The notes under the pieces: model-generated | What the model saw: the letters and a program-made list of their open reading frames with translations, nothing else | Databases searched by the model: none | What the model was told of the DNA's origin: nothing | Made by a program: the position numbers and the translations under genes | Shown: positions 59,929-64,000 of the stretch, in pieces | Position numbering within the stretch: position 1 is the first letter of the stretch | Layout: every line of letters begins with the position of its first letter | Assembly: GCA_965250245.1 (NCBI GenBank) | Contig: OZ252296.1 | Span: 124,001 to 188,000, forward strand | Source: JABDIP01 sp965250245 | GTDB taxonomy: Bacteria > Pseudomonadota > Alphaproteobacteria > DSM-16000 > Inquilinaceae | DNA length: 64,000 nt | Direction: 5' to 3'

Positions 59929-61512
59929 ATGTCGGACACCAAGCTTGCCGTTTCCCGTGCCCTGATCTCCGTCTCGGACAAGCGCGGCGTTGTCGACTTC
60001 GCCCGCTTCCTGTCGGGGCAGGGCGCGGAGATCCTGTCGACTGGTGGCACGGCGCGGGCGCTTGAAGAGGCCGGCATCCCTGTGACCCAGGTCTCCGACC
60101 ACACCGGCTTTCCCGAGATCATGGACGGCCGGGTCAAGACCCTGCATCCGAAGATCCATGGCGGCCTGCTGGCCCGGCGCGATCTGGAGCCGCACCGCGT
60201 GGCGATGGCGGAACAGGAGATCGCGCCGATCGACCTGTTGGTCGTCAATCTCTACCCGTTCGAGGAGACGGTCGCCGCCGGGGCGGATTTCGCGACCTGC
60301 GTGGAGAACATCGATATCGGCGGCCCGGCCATGATCCGCGCCGCCGCCAAGAACCATGATTTCGTGGCGGTCGTCACCGACCCGGACGATTACAAAGCCG
60401 TGCAGGCCGAGATCGCCGAGCAGGGCGGCGTGTCGGCGGCATTGCGGCAGCGCCTGGCCGCGGATGCCTTCGCCCGAACCGCGGCCTATGACGTCGCGGT
60501 GTCCGGTTGGTTCGCCGAGCAACGGGAGACACCGTTCCCACGCCGGATGAGCCTCGCGGGGCAGCTTGCCGAGACGCTGCGCTATGGAGAGAACCCGCAT
60601 CAGCGTGCCGCCCTCTATCGCAGCGGTGTCGCGCGGCCGGGTATCGTCAGCGGCCGCCAGGTGCAGGGCAAGGCGCTCAGCTTCAACAACATCAACGATT
60701 CCGACGCCGCTTTCGAGCTGGTGGCCGAGTTCGAGCGGCCGGCGATCGCCATCATCAAGCACGCCAATCCCTGCGGCGTCGCGGAGGCCGACGGCCTGGC
60801 GGAGGCCTATGCCAGGGCGCTGGCCTGCGATCCGGTCAGCGCCTTCGGGGGCATCATCGCGGCGAACCGGGACCTGGACGCCGCCACGGCCGGCGCCATC
60901 GCCGAGCTGTTCGCCGAGGTGGTCATCGCGCCCGGAGCCGACGATTCGGCGTTGGAAACGCTCTCGGCCAAGAAGAACCTGCGCGTGGTGTTGACGGGCG
61001 GCCTTCCCGATCCGGCGGCGGTCCAGCCGACCGTGCGTTCGGTGGCCGGCGGCTTCCTGGTCCAGGACCGGGATGCCGGCGCGGTCGCCGCCGATGCGCT
61101 GAACGTGGTGACCGAACGGGCGCCGACGGATGCGGAATTGGCGGACCTGCTGTTCGCCTTCCGGGTCGTCAAGCATGTGAAGTCCAACGCCATCGTCTAT
61201 GCCCGCGACGGCGCCACGGTCGGCATTGGTGCGGGGCAGATGAGCCGGGTCGACAGTGCCCGCACCGCCGTCGCCAAGGCGGCCGAGATCGCGGGCATGG
61301 CCGGCAAGGACTCGGAGTCACCGATCGCCGGTTCGGTCGTCGCCTCCGACGCCTTCTTCCCCTTCGCCGACGGGCTGGTGACCGCAATCGAGGCCGGCGC
61401 CACCGCCGTGATCCAGCCCGGCGGCTCGGTCCGCGACCACGAGGTGATCGACGCCGCGAACGCCGCGGGCATTGCCATGGTCTTCACCGGCATACGGCAT
61501 TTCCGGCATTAG
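59929..61512 (+). CDS. purH: Bifunctional AICAR transformylase / IMP cyclohydrolase PurH
   Basis: PurH carries out the last two steps of IMP synthesis. From the ATG at 59929 it has 527 residues; a longer in-frame reading through the hydrolase gene is a shadow. The N-terminal cyclohydrolase domain shows ALISVSDKRGVVDFA and GGRVKTLHPKIHGGLL-like blocks; the transformylase domain has the catalytic KHANPCGVA segment and RYGENPHQRAAL. The stop overlaps the convergent reductase gene by four bases. Confidence 0.97.
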   Translation: MSDTKLAVSRALISVSDKRGVVDFARFLSGQGAEILSTGGTARALEEAGIPVTQVSDHTGFPEIMDGRVKTLHPKIHGGLLARRDLEPHRVAMAEQEIAPIDLLVVNLYPFEETVAAGADFATCVENIDIGGPAMIRAAAKNHDFVAVVTDPDDYKAVQAEIAEQGGVSAALRQRLAADAFARTAAYDVAVSGWFAEQRETPFPRRMSLAGQLAETLRYGENPHQRAALYRSGVARPGIVSGRQVQGKALSFNNINDSDAAFELVAEFERPAIAIIKHANPCGVAEADGLAEAYARALACDPVSAFGGIIAANRDLDAATAGAIAELFAEVVIAPGADDSALETLSAKKNLRVVLTGGLPDPAAVQPTVRSVAGGFLVQDRDAGAVAADALNVVTERAPTDAELADLLFAFRVVKHVKSNAIVYARDGATVGIGAGQMSRVDSARTAVAKAAEIAGMAGKDSESPIAGSVVASDAFFPFADGLVTAIEAGATAVIQPGGSVRDHEVIDAANAAGIAMVFTGIRHFRH

Positions 61513-62609
61513 CGGCGCAGCAGGTCGCGCCAGGCCGCGCCCGAGGCAAGCCCCTTGCGGTGGAAGTAGATCAGCCGGGCGGCGGCGCGGGTCGGCGGCA
61601 GGTGCAGGGTGGCGTCGAACAGCCAGTTCGGCGGGCCGAGGCTGAGCAGCCGGCGCAGCAGGCCCTTCCAGCGATAACGCGGGACCTCCCGGGCCAGCAC
61701 CGCCGCAGGGTCCGGCCCGCCGTCGAACAGATGGTCGGAGATAACCTGGGCGGCGCGGCGGCCATAGCGGAAGGCCGGATGGATGCCGCCGGCGGTCAGC
61801 GGCGATACCAGCCCGGCCGCGTCGCCGATCAGCAGCACGCGGTCGCCGGCGAAGGGACGGATCAGCCCGCCCACCGGGATCGGTCCGCTGCGCCGGGCGA
61901 CGATCCTGGCGCCGTCCATGTCGAAGACGCCGGACAGCTTCTCGACCAGCCGGGTCAGGTTCGGCTTGTCGGCCCGCCGGCAGGCCAGCCCGATCTGGGT
62001 GACCCCGACGCCGGGCACCGCCCAGCCGATGTAGCCGGGCGCGATGGCGCTGTCGACGAAGCAGTGCAGACGGTCGCCGTCGATCCCCTGCACGCCCTCA
62101 TACTCCGCCTCCAGCCCGACCAGCATGTGCCGGTTGCGTCCCAGCCCGAAGCACTCCGCCACCCGCGACCGGGCGCCGTCGGCGCCGACCAGGTAGCGGC
62201 CGGCGATGTCCGGCCGGTCCAGGACGATCCGGTCGGCCTCGCGCCGGGCGCCGGAGAAGCCGCAGCCCAGGAACAGCCGCGCGCCGGCCGCCTCGGTCTC
62301 CGCCGCCAGCCAGCGCAGCAGGTTCGGCGTGTCGGTTGCGAGGAAGTAGTAGCCGGGCGAATCCAGATCGACACTGCGCAGCGACGGCGCGTAGAGCCGG
62401 ATGCCGCGCACCTTCCGGGTGAGCTCTCGCGGCACGTCGAGCGCGTCCGCCGCCTCCTTGACCAGGATGCCGGTGGTGTGCACCGCGGCACCCGGATCGG
62501 ATTTCCGCTCCACGACGGCCACCCGCATGCCACGTAAGGCCGCCGTCCTGGCACAGACCAGCCCGGCGAAGCCGCCGCCCACGACGACCAGATCGAATGT
62601 CTCCGTCAC
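61509..62609 (-). CDS. FAD-dependent oxidoreductase, geranylgeranyl reductase family
   Basis: A 366-residue flavoprotein of the p-hydroxybenzoate-hydroxylase fold: FDLVVVGGGFAGLVCARTAALRGMRVAVVE binds FAD at the N-terminus, VGADGARSRVAE is the middle block, and RVLLIGDAAGLVSPLTAGGIHPAFRYG closes the site. The lengths and motifs fit the geranylgeranyl-reductase-like group, which reduces isoprenoid double bonds, but other hydroxylase roles are possible. The stop overlaps that of purH. Confidence 0.87.
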   Translation of the reverse strand: MTETFDLVVVGGGFAGLVCARTAALRGMRVAVVERKSDPGAAVHTTGILVKEAADALDVPRELTRKVRGIRLYAPSLRSVDLDSPGYYFLATDTPNLLRWLAAETEAAGARLFLGCGFSGARREADRIVLDRPDIAGRYLVGADGARSRVAECFGLGRNRHMLVGLEAEYEGVQGIDGDRLHCFVDSAIAPGYIGWAVPGVGVTQIGLACRRADKPNLTRLVEKLSGVFDMDGARIVARRSGPIPVGGLIRPFAGDRVLLIGDAAGLVSPLTAGGIHPAFRYGRRAAQVISDHLFDGGPDPAAVLAREVPRYRWKGLLRRLLSLGPPNWLFDATLHLPPTRAAARLIYFHRKGLASGAAWRDLLRR

Positions 62610-62747
62610 TGCCGAATTCCCCCAACACCAAGTCGCGCCCGGCAGGGCGGGCGCGGCGCGGGAGGCTAGTCAGGCGGACGGCCGCAAATGCGGTTGCCGT
62701 GGGGTCATGGCTTGCCGCGCTGGCGGCGATATTGCGGCGGACCGTGC

Positions 62748-64000
62748 TCAGCCGCTGCGAGGCGGTCTGGCCGGCTCGCGGACGGTCAGCAGCAGCGCGC
62801 CGCCGATGAGCCAGAACAGGAGGATCGACGACATGCCGGCGCGCTGGCTGTCGAAGGTCTCGCTGAACAGCTTGTAGAGGGACGGGCCGACGATGGCGGC
62901 GGATTTCCCGGTCATGGCATAGAGCCCGAACATCTCCGTCTCCATGTCCGGCGGCGACAGCCGTGCCATCAGGGAGCGGCTGGCCGCCTGCGTCGGGCCG
63001 ACGAAGATGCCGAGGAAAAGGGCCATCACGATGAAGGTCGTGGCGTCGGTCACCAGCAGCGTGGGGATGCCCACAGCGATCAGGCCGGCGAGCGAGATCA
63101 GGATCGTCGGCTTCGAGCCGATGCCGTCATCGAGCCAGGCGAAGGCGGCGGCCCCGATCCCGGCGGTCACGTTCAGCCCGATCGCGAAGATCAGGATCTG
63201 CGTGAAGTCCATGCCGAAGGCCCCGGCGGCGAAGGCGCCGCCCAGGGAGAACAGCACGACGAGCCCATCCCGGTAGATGGCGCTGGCGATCAGGAAGCGC
63301 ACGATCTGGCCGTAGCGCCGGACCTTCCGCAGTGTCTCGACCAGGGTCGCGATGCCCTGCCGGATCGCCGTGCCCACGCCGATCCCGGTCGCCGGCTCGT
63401 CCCGCGTGAACAGCAACATCGGCAGGCAGAACAGGCCGAACCACAGCGCCACGAGGGGCGCGGTCACGCGGATGTTCTCCGACCGCTCGGTCGGCAGATC
63501 GAATAGGGCGGGCAGCATGTCGCCGAGACCGACGAAGCCGACCAGGGCGACCGCCAGGCAGGTCAGGCCGCCGGCATAGCCCAGCCCCCAGGCCCAGCCG
63601 GAGATGCGACCCAGCGCCGGCTTGGGCGCGATGTCCGGCAGCATGGCGTTGTAGAAGACGATGGACAACTCGAAGGCGACATTGGCGAGGCCCACGAGGA
63701 CCAGCGCGTAGAGGACGAATCGCGGGTCCGGCTCGGTGTACCAGAGCAGGGCCGTCGGAACGATCGTCAGCAGCACGAAGACGGCGATCCAGGGTTTGCG
63801 CCGGCCGCTCCGGTCGGCGATGGCGCCGAAGATCGGGCTGAGGACGGCGACCGCCACACCCGACCAGATGATCATGTCCGCCCATTCCTCGGTGCCGTCG
63901 ACCGGGTCGCCATGCACGCTGCGGATGAAATAGACGCTGAAGATGAAGGTGCCGATGACCGTGTTGAAGGCCGAATTGGCCCAGTCGAACAGGCACCAGG
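62748..64000 (-). CDS. MFS transporter, UMF1/Atg22-like, N-terminus outside window
   Basis: The reading frame runs to the window edge and contains at its start WCLFDWANSAFNTVIGTFIFSVYF, the characteristic first-helix block of UMF1-type (Atg22-like) transporters, so only a few N-terminal residues are missing. About 417 residues are visible with twelve hydrophobic segments, the inter-helix loop GAIADRSGRRKPW, and GPTQAASRSLMARLSP typical of the family. Members are proposed exporters of amino acids or muropeptides; the substrate is unknown here. The gene is 138 bp downstream of the reductase start on the same strand, and no promoter was recognised in between. Confidence 0.9.
   Translation of the reverse strand, partial: WCLFDWANSAFNTVIGTFIFSVYFIRSVHGDPVDGTEEWADMIIWSGVAVAVLSPIFGAIADRSGRRKPWIAVFVLLTIVPTALLWYTEPDPRFVLYALVLVGLANVAFELSIVFYNAMLPDIAPKPALGRISGWAWGLGYAGGLTCLAVALVGFVGLGDMLPALFDLPTERSENIRVTAPLVALWFGLFCLPMLLFTRDEPATGIGVGTAIRQGIATLVETLRKVRRYGQIVRFLIASAIYRDGLVVLFSLGGAFAAGAFGMDFTQILIFAIGLNVTAGIGAAAFAWLDDGIGSKPTILISLAGLIAVGIPTLLVTDATTFIVMALFLGIFVGPTQAASRSLMARLSPPDMETEMFGLYAMTGKSAAIVGPSLYKLFSETFDSQRAGMSSILLFWLIGGALLLTVREPARPPRSG

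Overview
The window comes from a GC-rich alphaproteobacterium, most likely Rhodospirillales or a close relative. The basis is gene content and order: secA divergent from a parvulin and argJ; hemC-hemD-Mic60-like-hemY; tsaD-gpsA; and a DUF1674/SDHAF4-type gene next to htpX-rsmB-rpe-heparinase-purH. No phage, insertion sequence, CRISPR array or plasmid function was seen. One tRNA gene is present (tRNA-Thr, CGT). All calls come from reading the sequence; no database search or base-composition calculation was run.

Layout. 1-5036: secA (5' part, minus strand) faces a parvulin-argJ-GNAT-mutT run with overlapping genes. 5046-8902: a zinc locus, with znuA on plus and znuB, a DUF1007 protein and a NicO-family transporter on minus. 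The two sides are separated by a perfect 19-bp palindrome that looks like a Zur operator. The ZnuC ATPase and Zur itself are not here. 9035-10429: an EnvZ-like histidine kinase without a response regulator. 10560-29014: an 18-kb one-strand surface-polysaccharide cluster. It carries a UDP-GlcNAc dehydrogenase, a fused WbpB-WbpD enzyme and a WbpE-type aminotransferase (the UDP-2,3-diacetamido-glucuronate route). It also has two SDR epimerases, a second aminotransferase, an AsnB-type amidotransferase, FemAB-like and NeuD-like acyltransferases, a methyltransferase, a beta-propeller glycosidase-like protein, four glycosyltransferases (three of them paralogues) and an LpxL-type acyltransferase. No flippase, polymerase, initiating transferase or ABC exporter is seen.

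29015-30287: a small accessory patch with an AT-rich region, a 78-residue protein, the tRNA and a putative papain-like peptidase. 30288-35008: the haem operon hemC-hemD-Mic60-like-hemY on minus. 35140-37178: tsaD-gpsA, followed by a strong hairpin terminator. 37237-42125: an unusual three-gene operon on minus with an ATP-grasp ligase, a major-facilitator protein carrying a large sensor-like N-terminal half, and a lone ABC-type substrate-binding protein. 42602-48173: two paralogous multi-PAS sensor kinases sharing 152-residue PAS units; the second has a degenerate catalytic core. 48332-51041: an EVE-domain protein, then two tandem paralogous exported proteins with unrelated low-complexity middles and a shared C-terminal domain ending in an EF-hand/dockerin-type calcium loop.

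51075-64000: housekeeping genes: acs, a nuclease, the SDHAF4-like gene, htpX, rsmB, rpe, heparinase-like, a lipoprotein hydrolase, purH, an FAD-dependent reductase and a truncated-by-window UMF1-type transporter.

The best candidates for undescribed biology are (i) the ATP-grasp / sensor-MFS / binding-protein operon, (ii) the active/degenerate PAS kinase pair next to it, (iii) the tandem Asp-rich and Arg-rich calcium-loop proteins, and (iv) the split zinc locus in which NicO and DUF1007 appear to replace ZnuC locally.
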